From assembly GCA_030615505.1 (NCBI GenBank), contig JAUWZD010000013.1:1-57878 (forward strand): a DNA stretch of 57,878 bases. Reading direction: 5' to 3'. Position 1 is the stretch's first letter, and every line of letters starts with the position of its first letter. This document shows, piece after piece, positions 17,164 to 27,313 of the stretch. The stretch is from Spirochaetales bacterium (GTDB taxonomy: Bacteria > Spirochaetota > Spirochaetia > SZUA-6 > DRHE01). Under the pieces are notes generated by a model that worked only from the letters and a program-made list of their open reading frames with translations, had not been told where the DNA came from and made no database searches. The position numbers and the translations under genes were made by a program.

Positions 17164-18807
17164 ATGAACAGAAAAATAATCCTTCTTCTTGTCTTTTTGC
17201 TTTTATCAAATCTAATACGGGGAGGGGCGCTAACCCTGTCTGTAAGTGATTTCCCCGTAGAATCTGAGAACCCCTCTTATACCCACATCGGTAAGGGTAT
17301 TTCACGCATGGTAGCGATCGAATTACGAAAATCGAAGAGTGTAAAACTCATAGAACGGGACGAGCTCAATAAAATTCTGGAAGAGCAGGAATTCAGTTTG
17401 TCCGATATAGCAAGCCAGGATAATCAGATTAAGATCGGAAAGCTTCTTGCTGCAGACTACCTGGTTCTGGGTGAGATTATCGACATGGTAAATACCCTGC
17501 TCATCACCGTGCGCCTGGTGGATACTACTTCCGGTGAGGTTATCTGGCAGGACAAATTGACGGAGAAGCTGCAGACCTACGACTACATCGGCTCTTACTT
17601 TGCAAAATTCATCCTGGAGGAGTTCGGCGCGCAGGCCGAAGAGAGCACTTTAGAGAAAATAGCCGTTAAGAAAGATAAGAGTGAAGAGGTCATAATAACT
17701 CTTTCCAAAGGAATCGATGCCTATGATAAGAAGGATATGGAGACGGCAAAGGCTGAATTGAAGAGTGCCAGAAAAGATGATCCGGAGAATGAGGTTGCCC
17801 GGTATTTTCTGAATAAGATCGTAACCAATACTGCCAGGTTTATGGTAATGGCAGAACCCTATATCTCTTATCAGAACCCTGCCTACCTCGGAATTATAGA
17901 GAAGGACAGATTGTTTTTGGGTTCCTCAGGTGCAGGTAATCATCTGCTTTATGTAATAACACATGGAGGAGGAGATCTCTATTATAAATATGCTGATGAT
18001 GTTTATCTGTGCGAGTTCCCTTCAAGAGGTCGGGCCGGATACTATTTCCCGCTGTTTTCCAACTGGGGTATGGGAGTAGAAGCCTTTTTTTCCATGAATA
18101 TCGACAAATTCACAGCAGACCCGGAAGCAGATGAAGCGGAATCCGGAAGGTATTTCGCAGGCGGCATTGTAAATGCCGGGGTTAAACTGAACAGGGCCTT
18201 TTCCCTGGGCCTGGGAATTTCTCTATTCAATGAGTCCAATACGGAATGGCAGCATGGTGAACCTGCTCCAGACGTGGTGGATAGAGCTGTTTTTGGGCTT
18301 ACCCTCGGTTTCCTATACCGGAACCCAGATGAGACCTTAATCGTTGATTCGCGCCTCGGTTACAGCAACGGCACCTATGACGTTATAGATCCTCTGACCA
18401 TCGATTTTGAAAAAGCGGCCCGACTTCCCCTTTTCTGGGAGAACTCAATCACACTTGCTTTTAACGGGAAACGCACATTCCTGGTAACAAAACAGTTGAA
18501 TGATTTCTATCTTGATACAGATTCCTATTTTATCAGGTTATTGCCGCTGGTGGAGCATTATCTCTTTGAATGGTGGTCCGTGCGTGTCGGGGTTGAAGGA
18601 TCGGTTACTAAGCTCGCTGGCAGTATAAAGCTCGGCTACGGAGTACTGGGCGGATTGACCTTTCGGATTCTTAAGGCAGGGATTGATATCGACTTCAATC
18701 TCACCCATAGGAAGAGGCCGTCGCGGGTGGTAGAAGGATACATGTATCCTGATTATATATTCATGTTGAATATCTCCAAGCAAGGTATTGCCCTTTCCAG
18801 GGACTAA
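17164..18807 (+). CDS. CsgG/FlgO-like envelope protein with C-terminal beta-barrel-like region
   Basis: A 547-aa protein; start at ATG 17164 (AAAGGAG at 17151-17157). A signal peptide (MNRKIILLLVFLLLSNLIRG) leads to a CsgG-type domain, residues about 25-165: ISRMVAIELRKSKSVKLIERDELNKI and LLAADYLVLGEIIDMVNTLLI. A short lysine-rich helical, TPR-like segment follows (about 170-220). The remaining 320 residues are beta-rich with alternating aromatic residues, as in outer-membrane barrels. The N-terminal fold occurs in CsgG, LpoB and FlgO proteins that bind cell wall or form envelope pores. It probably sits in the periplasm or outer membrane; the specific job is unknown. Confidence 0.75.
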   Translation: MNRKIILLLVFLLLSNLIRGGALTLSVSDFPVESENPSYTHIGKGISRMVAIELRKSKSVKLIERDELNKILEEQEFSLSDIASQDNQIKIGKLLAADYLVLGEIIDMVNTLLITVRLVDTTSGEVIWQDKLTEKLQTYDYIGSYFAKFILEEFGAQAEESTLEKIAVKKDKSEEVIITLSKGIDAYDKKDMETAKAELKSARKDDPENEVARYFLNKIVTNTARFMVMAEPYISYQNPAYLGIIEKDRLFLGSSGAGNHLLYVITHGGGDLYYKYADDVYLCEFPSRGRAGYYFPLFSNWGMGVEAFFSMNIDKFTADPEADEAESGRYFAGGIVNAGVKLNRAFSLGLGISLFNESNTEWQHGEPAPDVVDRAVFGLTLGFLYRNPDETLIVDSRLGYSNGTYDVIDPLTIDFEKAARLPLFWENSITLAFNGKRTFLVTKQLNDFYLDTDSYFIRLLPLVEHYLFEWWSVRVGVEGSVTKLAGSIKLGYGVLGGLTFRILKAGIDIDFNLTHRKRPSRVVEGYMYPDYIFMLNISKQGIALSRD

Positions 18808-18864
18808 TAGGAAATACCCAGGGGCTGTGAGATTTACCTATCATAGAATAATTTACTGGAGTTC

Positions 18865-18987
18865 TTAAAAGACGTCTTGCTGCCAATAAGGAGGATTATT
18901 TTTTTGCCATAGCATGTAATATTCATATGCTTGATAGGCGCTATTAGACAGATAGCTTCCCGGGTAAAGGTATTTGCTGAGTTTCAT
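18865..18987 (-). CDS. Micro-ORF, 40 aa, aromatic-rich
   Basis: A 40-codon frame begins MKLSKYLYPGSYLSNSAYQ, continues AYEYYMLWQKNNPPYWQQD and ends VF. It has a TTAGGAGA ribosome site and starts 13 bases after the stop of the DMT transporter gene, so it is probably the last gene of the ygfK-ssnA-transporter set. It is unusually rich in Tyr, Trp and Asn with no hydrophobic helix. I recognise no family; the ribosome site and spacing are the main support. Confidence 0.5.
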   Translation of the reverse strand: MKLSKYLYPGSYLSNSAYQAYEYYMLWQKNNPPYWQQDVF

Positions 18988-19000
18988 TTTTCTCCTAAAC

Positions 19001-19876
19001 TCAAATTAATACTCCATCATTATATAAAAATGAGCAAATTGTGCTTTTCTTAATTTTCTCAGGTTTAACAGTTAATAAGAATACTCCTATTAAGATAAAT
19101 ACGACCCCAAGCCACTGCAGGAGATGAAGCTTTTCAGTAAAGCATATTACACCGCCTAAAACGGGGATCATGATATAGTTCGCTGTGAAGGCTGGGATAA
19201 TACGAATAGCTTTATCCCATTTATAGGAGAATTGAAGGATGAGCATGGAAACAATAGAAAGCAAAATCCAGATTAAGGCATAGATGTTGGTCAACATACC
19301 CCCAAACCAGGAAGACTCTGCCAGGAGGGAGCCGGTTCTGCCCAGGTTTAAGGCAGTGACTTTTTGGAAAAGTGGGATAAACCCACCCAAAGCCCCTGCG
19401 AAACCGCCAATAAGGATACCTATAAATCCATGATTTTTTCTTAAAATCAGCAGGGAGAGGATGTAAAAAACACTCACGGATGATAGGAGAATAAAGAGTA
19501 TGGTGAGCTTTATCGCTTTCGGTTCCGGTTCTGCGGCAAGAGCCCCAATAAATGCTGCTCCTGAGAGGATAATCAAAATGCCCATGATTTCCCTTTTACC
19601 GATTTTTTCCTTCATGACAAAATTTGAAAATACAGCCAGAGAGGCAAGCCCGGTACCGGCCATGGCTCCTACAAGGGAAACACTTCCTATGGCCACGGCG
19701 CAGAGCACGATGAATATAGAACCTGTAGTAGATAGTGTTGCAAGGGTCCAAATGGTGAGGCCTTTGATCCTTTTACCAGGTAGTAAGCCGAGTCCGAATT
19801 TCTGTACGGCTTGAGATATATTGAGAATGGAATACCCGGCAAAGGCTAACAGGATGGAGATCAGTGCTTTAGCCAT
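19001..19876 (-). CDS. DMT-superfamily (EamA-like) transporter
   Basis: A 291-aa protein with about ten hydrophobic helices in two similar halves, typical of drug/metabolite transporters: MAGTGLASLAVFSNFVMKEKIG ends helix 4, and VLGGVICFTEKLHLLQWLGVVFILIGVFLLTV forms the last two. I choose ATG 19876 (MAKALISILLAFAGYSILN); an upstream TTG at 19915 would add an odd 13-residue leader. It lies downstream of ssnA with about 90 bases between, on the same strand. It may export or import the compound handled by YgfK/SsnA. Confidence 0.75.
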   Translation of the reverse strand: MAKALISILLAFAGYSILNISQAVQKFGLGLLPGKRIKGLTIWTLATLSTTGSIFIVLCAVAIGSVSLVGAMAGTGLASLAVFSNFVMKEKIGKREIMGILIILSGAAFIGALAAEPEPKAIKLTILFILLSSVSVFYILSLLILRKNHGFIGILIGGFAGALGGFIPLFQKVTALNLGRTGSLLAESSWFGGMLTNIYALIWILLSIVSMLILQFSYKWDKAIRIIPAFTANYIMIPVLGGVICFTEKLHLLQWLGVVFILIGVFLLTVKPEKIKKSTICSFLYNDGVLI

Positions 19877-19967
19877 AATCCAGATGAATATACATGAATA
19901 TTGGAGTTCCTGCAAGAAAGCTTAAGCATAACAAGGCTTGATTCAGTTGCCTCCTAAGTTGACTTAA

Positions 19968-21278
19968 TTAAAAATTATCTATTTCTTTCCACATCCTGGA
20001 AGCCTCTCCGCAGGCATCTTTATACATTGATTTCACTTCAAAGGGAAAACCCCTGTTTTCATAGACGCAATTACCGTTGATAATAACCGTTTCAACTGCC
20101 TGGGAAGAAAGACCGAAGAGAAAGTGACCGCCTGTATTATCATTCATTAAGGGGGTTGGGTTCATATAGTCAAGGATTACTAAGTCCGCAGCAAAACCCT
20201 GTTCAATCCGGCCGAACTTTCTATCGAAATAAAGCTCCATTATTCTATTCCCGTTGTAGAGAAAGCTCATAAAATCTGAAGGAGCAAGTTTAAGACCCGC
20301 ATCGTTGCTCTTGAAATAGCCGAATTTCGTTTCTTCAAACATATCCGATCCAATACCGTCGGTTCCGATTGCAACATTATTTAACTTCATGAGTTTTGAA
20401 TTATAGCCCACATTATTGTTCATATTGGATTTCGGATTATGGACTAAAAATGAATTACTATCATTAAGGATCTCCACATCCTTATCGAGGATATGCACGC
20501 CGTGAATGATCAAGCTTTTCTCATTCAGCAGATTGTGCTTTTCAAGCCGCTTTACTGCCGACATTCCGTAATGATGATGGGAATAGGAGAGATCGTATTT
20601 ATCTTCAACCACATGAATGTGAATCCCCCGCTCTGTTTCCTCTACAGCCTCTGACAGGTGCTTCAGGGATTCATCACTCAATGTAAAGGGGGCATGAGCT
20701 CCGACTGAGCCTTTAATCAGATCCGTTTCCTCGATTTTAATAAACTCAACATTTTCCTCGATCCCTTTATCCCTGTCTTTTAGCCCGTTTCTGTCCGTAA
20801 CCTCATAACAGAGGATTCCTCTTAATCCGCACTTATTGAAGGCATTCTTCAAAATCTTTGATGATCCTCTAATGAATGAGGGAGATGCATTGTGGTCAAT
20901 GACCGAAGTCGTTCCTGATTTGATTGCCTCTAAAGCAGCAATAAGCCCGCTGTAGTATAGAGAAGATTCATCTAAGGCCCTGTCAAGCCTCCACCAGAGG
21001 TTCTGCAGTATACCTACAAAATCATAGGAAGCTCCTATATTGGCCACGATTCCCCGGGCCAGGGCCGAATAGAAATGGTTGTGGGAACAGACATTCCCGG
21101 GTATGATATATTTGCCTTTCGCATCAATGATCTTATCCAGGCCTACGGCACTTAAATCTTGTTCCAGATCCTCACCCAATTTATTAATCCTTTCATCCCG
21201 GATAAAGATGTCCGTCTCCCCGCTGACCTTTTCCGGATAAAACTGTAAGATTCTTGCTCTCTTTATCAATAAATTCAT
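19968..21278 (-). CDS. ssnA: Putative aminohydrolase SsnA
   Basis: A 436-aa member of the metal-dependent amidohydrolase family (TIM barrel flanked by a small beta-sandwich). The first metal ligands are in CSHNHFYSALARG (HxH), then AHAPFTLS, IHIHVVEDKYD, HGVHILD and the final Asp in IGTDGIGSD. The order YgfK then SsnA, 21 bases apart, is the same association found in E. coli (ygfK-ssnA) and in gut anaerobes whose clusters degrade uric acid and other purines. It probably deaminates or opens a purine-derived intermediate. Ribosome site AAGGGGGAG. Confidence 0.9.
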   Translation of the reverse strand: MNLLIKRARILQFYPEKVSGETDIFIRDERINKLGEDLEQDLSAVGLDKIIDAKGKYIIPGNVCSHNHFYSALARGIVANIGASYDFVGILQNLWWRLDRALDESSLYYSGLIAALEAIKSGTTSVIDHNASPSFIRGSSKILKNAFNKCGLRGILCYEVTDRNGLKDRDKGIEENVEFIKIEETDLIKGSVGAHAPFTLSDESLKHLSEAVEETERGIHIHVVEDKYDLSYSHHHYGMSAVKRLEKHNLLNEKSLIIHGVHILDKDVEILNDSNSFLVHNPKSNMNNNVGYNSKLMKLNNVAIGTDGIGSDMFEETKFGYFKSNDAGLKLAPSDFMSFLYNGNRIMELYFDRKFGRIEQGFAADLVILDYMNPTPLMNDNTGGHFLFGLSSQAVETVIINGNCVYENRGFPFEVKSMYKDACGEASRMWKEIDNF

Positions 21279-21299
21279 GTCTCCCCCCTTAGGATAAAA

Positions 21300-24200
21300 T
21301 TATATCAAAAGATAATCATAATGCCTTATAAGGCTGTCTGTAATAAGATACATGCCTATCATATCACTCATATCCAGGATATCCGAAGCGGAAAAGGAAT
21401 AATTAATAAGCTTAAGAGACTCATCTACTGCCGGCAGGCTGAAGACAATATTAAGAGAATCTGATAAAAAAGAGATTTCTTTTTTCTGGTAATCTATGGC
21501 CAGATCATAGAGCAGTTTATTGATTCTGCAGCCAAAAATGCAACGGCTATCCTTACTGTATGATTTAAGATAGAAACCGGCATTGGCGCTGTTTTCAAAC
21601 GTATTTTTTTCAGAAAAAAGAGTAATTTTATCCTCGTAGGGCTTACCGCTATGGGGGCAGAAGGTTTCACAGTTCCCGCATTCATTGCAGAAATCATCTA
21701 CATGAAGAATCTGGGTGCTTTGATCTATTACAAAATCTTTTAGAGAATAGACTCTACCGTTATTTCCGGATACTTTCAAGCTTGCATCAAGTGAGCTTCC
21801 CTTAAAAACAGGGATGTTAATGCGTACGGGATTAAAGCTCAGAGCAATATTCGCCCTGTTGGGACAGGTTTCCACACATTTGTTGCAGATTTGGTGGCAC
21901 TGCAAACATCTTTCGCTTTCTTTAACCGCACTTTGCTCATTTAAGGTTAGGATAACGGTCTCGAAGTTGTCTCTTTTATCCGGCGGCAGCTTTTCTACAG
22001 GGTTCAAAAAACAAACCTGACCGCGTTTAGCATAATCCTCCTTAAGCTTTTCTTCCGGAACCTTATTATAGAATGAGTCAAGGAGATAACTTTCTTTTTT
22101 TATCCTTTCTTTCTCTATAATAGAAGAAATTATCTTTTTTGCATCTGCAATGGCTTCTACAACCGTAGCAGGTCCTCTGACACAATCACCGGCAGCATAC
22201 AGATCAGGGATATTTGTTTGACCTGTTCTACTGTCAACAAGAATTGTTTTATTATTGTTAAGCACTATTCCGTTTCGATTGAGAATATCAGTTTCAACTT
22301 CTTCACCTATAGCGGAAATGACAGTATCCGCATCAAGTATTACTTCACTGCCGCTTACAGGAATGGGACGGCGTCTTCCCGATTCATCGGTCTTGCCAAG
22401 CTTCATCTTTATACACTTAAGGCCTTTGATCTTTCCGTTTTCAGTAATAAGCTGCTCCGGTCCCAACAGCTCTTTAATCTCAATCCCTTCTTCAATACAG
22501 GCCTCTATCTCCTCTTTATCCGCAGGCATATTCTCCAGATCCCGTCTGTAGACGATATATACCGAGTCAGGATTAAATCTCACTGCAGCCCTGGCTGCGT
22601 CAACTGCGGAATTGCCGCCGCCTATAATCAGGAGCCTTTTACCGATAAAGGGCAGATCATCATTTTTTATCCTCTGCAAGAATTCAATACTGTCATAAAA
22701 GCCCATTTTGACATTATGGATGTCAAGACCCAGGTCTTTTGCCTTTTGCGAACCGGTTGTGATAATGATATAATCAAACCCTTCTCTTTTAAGCTTCCGG
22801 GCAGAGAATTCACTGCTGCATCCGGTTTTAATTATAACTCCAAGATCTTTTATGATAGAGATATCATGGTCAATTACCTCATCAGGCAGTCTGAATCTCG
22901 GAATCGTATAGCGAACCGTTCCACCCGGCTTATTTTCTTTTTCAAATATGCTTACATCAAAGCCTTCACGTACGAGAAAATAGGCGCTTGCCAGGCCTGC
23001 AGGACCACTTCCAAGCACAGCGACTTTTTTATTGACCTTTTTCGATTTAATCTCATCTTTTATTCTGCCAATAATTGCCTCATAATCTCCTCTACAGGCG
23101 GCGATTCTTTTAAGCTCTCTTATATGAACAGGGTTGTCGTAATCCCAGCGCACACATTTTACGGCACATGTATGGTCACAGATATAACCTGTAATATTGG
23201 GTAAGGGATTCTTTTTCAGGATTACCATCAGGGCATTTGAATAATCTTTCTTATTGATAAAATCAATATATTCGGGAATATCCTGATGAATGGGGCAATT
23301 GAACACGCATGGCGCTATGATGCAGTCCCAGAACCCAAGATCGGAATCAATCTTAATTGCTTCTCTCTTACTGATTTCTTTCTTATAGTATTTATCCTCG
23401 AGCGATTTTCGTGCCAGTTCTTTCAATTTACCAATCTTTAAATCTTCCTCTTTTAAAGGAGTTACGGAAGCTATGGATGAGCTGTTTTCCAGTTCCCCGG
23501 CTATATGATAAAATCTCATATATCCGCCCGGTTTTAATATATTTGTTGCAATAGTTACCGGGTAGATACCGCTCTCAAGGATCTCTTTTATGTTTAATAT
23601 CGAAGCTCCCCCTGAAAAGGATATATTGAGCTTTCCTCCGAACTCTGATGCCAGTTTAAGGGCCAGATTAATCGTTATGGGGAATAAAGCCCTGCCGGAC
23701 ATATAGCGTTCTTTACCGGGTAATACTTTCGTTATATTTTTATTGGCCAGGGTATTGGAAAGCTTGATACCGAATTTCTTACCGTGCTTTTGAGCGAGTT
23801 CTTTCAGATTCTTAATTAAAGTTACCGCATCGTTGTATTGAAGATCATGTCCGAATGTATCTTCTTCTATTCTGATGTAATCGAATCCATTGTTTTTTAA
23901 TATTTTCATGACCTCAGTTTTTCCAAGAAGTGTGGGATTCAATTTCACATAAGTGTTTAATCTCTTTTCTTTGATAAGATATTTCGCTATGCTCTCAATC
24001 TCATCCGGGGGACAGCCATGCATAGTAGAAATTGTGGCTGAATTACTCAGGCTCTCAGGAACATTAATAGAAGAAAATTCCGGGAATTGACCGTGTAGGA
24101 TTTCTCGGTATTTATCGATTTCTTCTTTTCCATGTATAAGCCCATTGATAAAGGTGTCCATCCTCTCGTTCCGGATTCCTTTAAGATCGTATCCGACACT

Positions 24201-24665
24201 CATATTAAAAACGAAACCTGAATTATCTTTTGTATCCGACAGCTTAAGATAATCTTTTAATATATGAATAAGAATCCAGGACTTTACATACTCACTGCGG
24301 GAGTCCTGAAGTGAGAGTTCCTGTGACCATTCGGTGTTGTATCCCTCATCAAAGGCATCAATACAGGGTTTCTCAAAATCAAGGGCATCCATGATCTGTA
24401 CTGTTTTCAGCTCAATAAAGCGGCAGCCTGTTAGATAGGCTGTTATTATATTTTGAGCAAGCTGCGTATGAGGGCCGGCGGCAGGTCCGAATGGTGTTTC
24501 TACTATGTATCCGAATATTGGAAAATTAAAGAAGGCTGAAGTTTTATTTTTTTGCTTGTAGAATTTATTTTCAGGAATTCCGAAAATCGCACCGTGTGTT
24601 TTATATTCTTTCAGTATCCAGTTAAGCAGCCTGTCGACCGGTAAAATTTTCATCTTATCTGACAT
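21300..24665 (-). CDS. ygfK: YgfK-type flavin/iron-sulfur oxidoreductase (putative selenate reductase subunit)
   Basis: An about 1,121-aa multidomain protein. I place the start at the third nearby ATG (24665), five bases after GGAGG, not at 24677. Order: dihydropyrimidine-dehydrogenase-like FMN TIM barrel (1-440; STMHGCPPDEIE, GKKFGIKLSNTL), a cysteine cluster CIIAPCVFNCPIHQDIP, an FAD site VAVLGSGPAGLASAYFL, an NAD(P)H site LLIIGGGNSAVDAARAAV, the closing IPDLYAAGDCVRGPATVVEA, and C-terminal ferredoxin cysteines CLQCHQICNKCVETCP and CNECGNCETFCP. It should move electrons between NAD(P)H and a purine or pyrimidine-like ring. Known in anaerobic purine-degradation clusters with SsnA. Confidence 0.9.
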   Translation of the reverse strand: MSDKMKILPVDRLLNWILKEYKTHGAIFGIPENKFYKQKNKTSAFFNFPIFGYIVETPFGPAAGPHTQLAQNIITAYLTGCRFIELKTVQIMDALDFEKPCIDAFDEGYNTEWSQELSLQDSRSEYVKSWILIHILKDYLKLSDTKDNSGFVFNMSVGYDLKGIRNERMDTFINGLIHGKEEIDKYREILHGQFPEFSSINVPESLSNSATISTMHGCPPDEIESIAKYLIKEKRLNTYVKLNPTLLGKTEVMKILKNNGFDYIRIEEDTFGHDLQYNDAVTLIKNLKELAQKHGKKFGIKLSNTLANKNITKVLPGKERYMSGRALFPITINLALKLASEFGGKLNISFSGGASILNIKEILESGIYPVTIATNILKPGGYMRFYHIAGELENSSSIASVTPLKEEDLKIGKLKELARKSLEDKYYKKEISKREAIKIDSDLGFWDCIIAPCVFNCPIHQDIPEYIDFINKKDYSNALMVILKKNPLPNITGYICDHTCAVKCVRWDYDNPVHIRELKRIAACRGDYEAIIGRIKDEIKSKKVNKKVAVLGSGPAGLASAYFLVREGFDVSIFEKENKPGGTVRYTIPRFRLPDEVIDHDISIIKDLGVIIKTGCSSEFSARKLKREGFDYIIITTGSQKAKDLGLDIHNVKMGFYDSIEFLQRIKNDDLPFIGKRLLIIGGGNSAVDAARAAVRFNPDSVYIVYRRDLENMPADKEEIEACIEEGIEIKELLGPEQLITENGKIKGLKCIKMKLGKTDESGRRRPIPVSGSEVILDADTVISAIGEEVETDILNRNGIVLNNNKTILVDSRTGQTNIPDLYAAGDCVRGPATVVEAIADAKKIISSIIEKERIKKESYLLDSFYNKVPEEKLKEDYAKRGQVCFLNPVEKLPPDKRDNFETVILTLNEQSAVKESERCLQCHQICNKCVETCPNRANIALSFNPVRINIPVFKGSSLDASLKVSGNNGRVYSLKDFVIDQSTQILHVDDFCNECGNCETFCPHSGKPYEDKITLFSEKNTFENSANAGFYLKSYSKDSRCIFGCRINKLLYDLAIDYQKKEISFLSDSLNIVFSLPAVDESLKLINYSFSASDILDMSDMIGMYLITDSLIRHYDYLLI

Positions 24666-24826
24666 CATAGCCTCCATTTATATCGTGGATTTGAAAGATC
24701 CGGACATTTAAAGCAGCAGGTCCGGTTGGTGATTCACAGGCTTAATTCTTTACTCTAATAGGGCGAGAAGTCAAGGGTTCTGGCTGACAAGAGTTGTTTT
24801 ATTATAATATGATAGAGGTTACACTC

Positions 24827-27253
24827 ATGAGTTTTGAAGGCTTTATAGTTCACTCCTTTTGCCAGACTGTGAAAAACAGTACCCGCATCTGCCTGATTGG
24901 AAGACTCAGTAATGGAGAGACCTTTGTTATTATTGAAGAGCGGGAGAGGCCGGGATTTTATATACGGGAATCCGATCGAAATGTTGTAAGCGGTTCTCAG
25001 GGACTTAAGGAAAGCATACTGGAGATATCCAATATGCATACCATGGATGGAGAGGAGTGCTTCAGAATATCATGTAAGACGACCAGGCAGGCTGAATACG
25101 CTAAAGGAATCCTTGAAAATATGGGAGTAAGGACCTACGAGGCGGATATACGCTTCTATGATCAATTTCTCATGTCCAAGAATATACACGGCTCCCTGAA
25201 AATCTCAGGTCCATTTCGAAAAGGCAATCATGTTGACAGGATCTTTATTAACCCGAGCATTCAAACATCAAACTGGCATCCTGAACTTTCAATTCTATCT
25301 GTTGATATTGAGACGAACCCGGTAACCATGGAAATCCTCGCCATCGGCTTAGTTTTCTCCTATCCCCGGGCAGATGAACGGATCGAAGAAGTGCTTTTTC
25401 AGGGCAGAGAGCTTGACGAGCCGGGTGTTAAGAGCTTTATTGATGAGAAGTCGCTGTTAGAAGCCTTCCGGGAGCGTGTGGCTGTGCTGGACCCGGATAT
25501 CATTACGGGCTGGAATGTCATTGATTTTGATTTCAAGATCATTCACAGGCGCTTCGGTCACTACCACATTCCCATGAAAATCGGACGGAGTGATGAGCCT
25601 GCAGATTATCTTACGGGAACAAAGGTACGTTCAGGTGCAATGATTATACCCGGTCGTCAGATAATCGATGCGCTTCGCTTAGTTCGCGCCGGGCAGGTGC
25701 GCTTTGCGGATCACCGTCTGGAGACTGTGGCTAAGGAAGTGCTTGGAGAGGGAAAAGTGCGGGTTCAAAATACGGATGAGGCTAAGATCGAAGCGCTGAT
25801 GAGAACCTATAAGGAAGACCCCATAACCTTCTGCAAGTACTGTCTAAGGGACTCAAATCTTGTACTCGAAATATTAGAAAAGACCGGTCTGTTTGACTTA
25901 ACCTTGAGACGGACTCTACTAATCGGTATCGGGTTGAGCAGAGCATGGACGAGCATAGCCGCTTTTGATTTCATCTATATTGAGGCAATGCATAAGAGGG
26001 AGATGGCCGCCCCCACACTTGGGGTTGATGCTCCTCCCCTGGGTCATGCTCCCGGTGGAGCAATCATCAGCCCGCAATCCGGGCTGTACGATAATGTTTT
26101 AATTTTTGACTTTAAGAGTCTTTATCCATCAATAATAAGGACCTTTAACATAGATCCGGTCAGTTATGCGCTTGCGCTTCAGAGGGAATCGGGTAACACA
26201 GAAATCGATAAACTTATCCGGGCTCCTAATGGAGCATATTTTATCAGAAGCCCCGGAATCCTGCCTGAGCTTCTGAACAGATTCTTCGAAAGCCGTGATC
26301 TTGCAAAAAAACAGGGGGATATGGTTGCTTCCTATATGTATAAAATCATTATGAATTCCTTCTATGGAGTTCTTGGGGCTTCAGGCTGCAGGTTTGCCGC
26401 ATCAGAACTGGCGGGAGCCATAACCAGTTTCGGCCAGCATATTCTCAACTGGTGCGGAGACTTGATTATAGAAGAGGGCTATTCCGTGATCTACGGCGAT
26501 ACGGATTCATTATTCGTGGTTTCAGGTTTGCGACCGGAAAGCTCCTATCAGGATATTAGGAAATGTGGTGAGCATATCTCTTCTTTAATAAACTCAAGAT
26601 TAAGCAGGTATGTGCTTGATACCTGGAAGCTGGAATCTCAACTTGAGCTCGAATTCGAGACAATATACAGCCGCTTCTTCTTACCTCCCGTGCGGGGTGC
26701 AGTCTATAGCGATACCGATAAGGAGCAGATCAGAGGGCGTGCCAAGGGTTATGCAGGCCGAAGGCTTACCCCCGATACGATCGAAGGAACCGAAGCTGAA
26801 GTTGACATCAAAGGCATGGAGGCAGTCAGACGCGACTGGACGGATATTGCTAAAAGCATGCAGGTAATGCTTTTAGAGATGGTCTTTGATCGGAAGCCCA
26901 TATCAGAAATTACAGGATATATCAAAGTATTGATTCGTGATCTCTATTCAGGAAAGCATGATAATCTATTGATATACAGAAAGGCTTTGAGGAAACCGGT
27001 TAGGGCCTACACCCTTTCTCTGCCCCCGCATGTAAAAGCCGCTAAATTGCTGGATAAGGAAGACCAGGGGGGTGTGATTGAGTACATCTGGACAGCAGAT
27101 GGGCCGCAACCGGTGGGCAGAGTTACGGCAGTTATAGATTACGAGCATTATCTTAGGAGTCAGCTGCAGCCCATTGCAGGAACTTTTTCTGATGTCCTGG
27201 GCACGGATATTGAAGCTATTTTTAACAGGGATCAACAACTGCTGCTCTTCTAA
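24827..27253 (+). CDS. polB: DNA polymerase II (family B)
   Basis: An 808-aa B-family polymerase, close to the size of E. coli Pol II. The 3'-5' exonuclease motif is LSVDIETNP with later DIITGWNVIDFDF. The polymerase motifs are A (DFKSLYPSIIRTFNIDP), B (KIIMNSFYGVLG) and C (YGDTDSLFVV), all intact. I choose ATG 24827 (AGAGG upstream); the frame extends 11 codons further. It is divergent from ygfK across a 161-base gap containing a TATAAT at 24803-24808. Likely a repair or translesion polymerase. Confidence 0.95.
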   Translation: MSFEGFIVHSFCQTVKNSTRICLIGRLSNGETFVIIEERERPGFYIRESDRNVVSGSQGLKESILEISNMHTMDGEECFRISCKTTRQAEYAKGILENMGVRTYEADIRFYDQFLMSKNIHGSLKISGPFRKGNHVDRIFINPSIQTSNWHPELSILSVDIETNPVTMEILAIGLVFSYPRADERIEEVLFQGRELDEPGVKSFIDEKSLLEAFRERVAVLDPDIITGWNVIDFDFKIIHRRFGHYHIPMKIGRSDEPADYLTGTKVRSGAMIIPGRQIIDALRLVRAGQVRFADHRLETVAKEVLGEGKVRVQNTDEAKIEALMRTYKEDPITFCKYCLRDSNLVLEILEKTGLFDLTLRRTLLIGIGLSRAWTSIAAFDFIYIEAMHKREMAAPTLGVDAPPLGHAPGGAIISPQSGLYDNVLIFDFKSLYPSIIRTFNIDPVSYALALQRESGNTEIDKLIRAPNGAYFIRSPGILPELLNRFFESRDLAKKQGDMVASYMYKIIMNSFYGVLGASGCRFAASELAGAITSFGQHILNWCGDLIIEEGYSVIYGDTDSLFVVSGLRPESSYQDIRKCGEHISSLINSRLSRYVLDTWKLESQLELEFETIYSRFFLPPVRGAVYSDTDKEQIRGRAKGYAGRRLTPDTIEGTEAEVDIKGMEAVRRDWTDIAKSMQVMLLEMVFDRKPISEITGYIKVLIRDLYSGKHDNLLIYRKALRKPVRAYTLSLPPHVKAAKLLDKEDQGGVIEYIWTADGPQPVGRVTAVIDYEHYLRSQLQPIAGTFSDVLGTDIEAIFNRDQQLLLF

Positions 27254-27313
27254 AGGCGGGAAGCGCACAGGCGTTACTTCTTTTCTTTCCGGAAGGTCCC
27301 GACCGTGGGGAAA

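Noticed and set aside
22218..23204. 328-codon open frame on the plus strand
   Set aside because: It lies entirely within ygfK on the opposite strand, has no ribosome site and its translation is low in recognisable structure; the ygfK motifs on the minus strand are clear.
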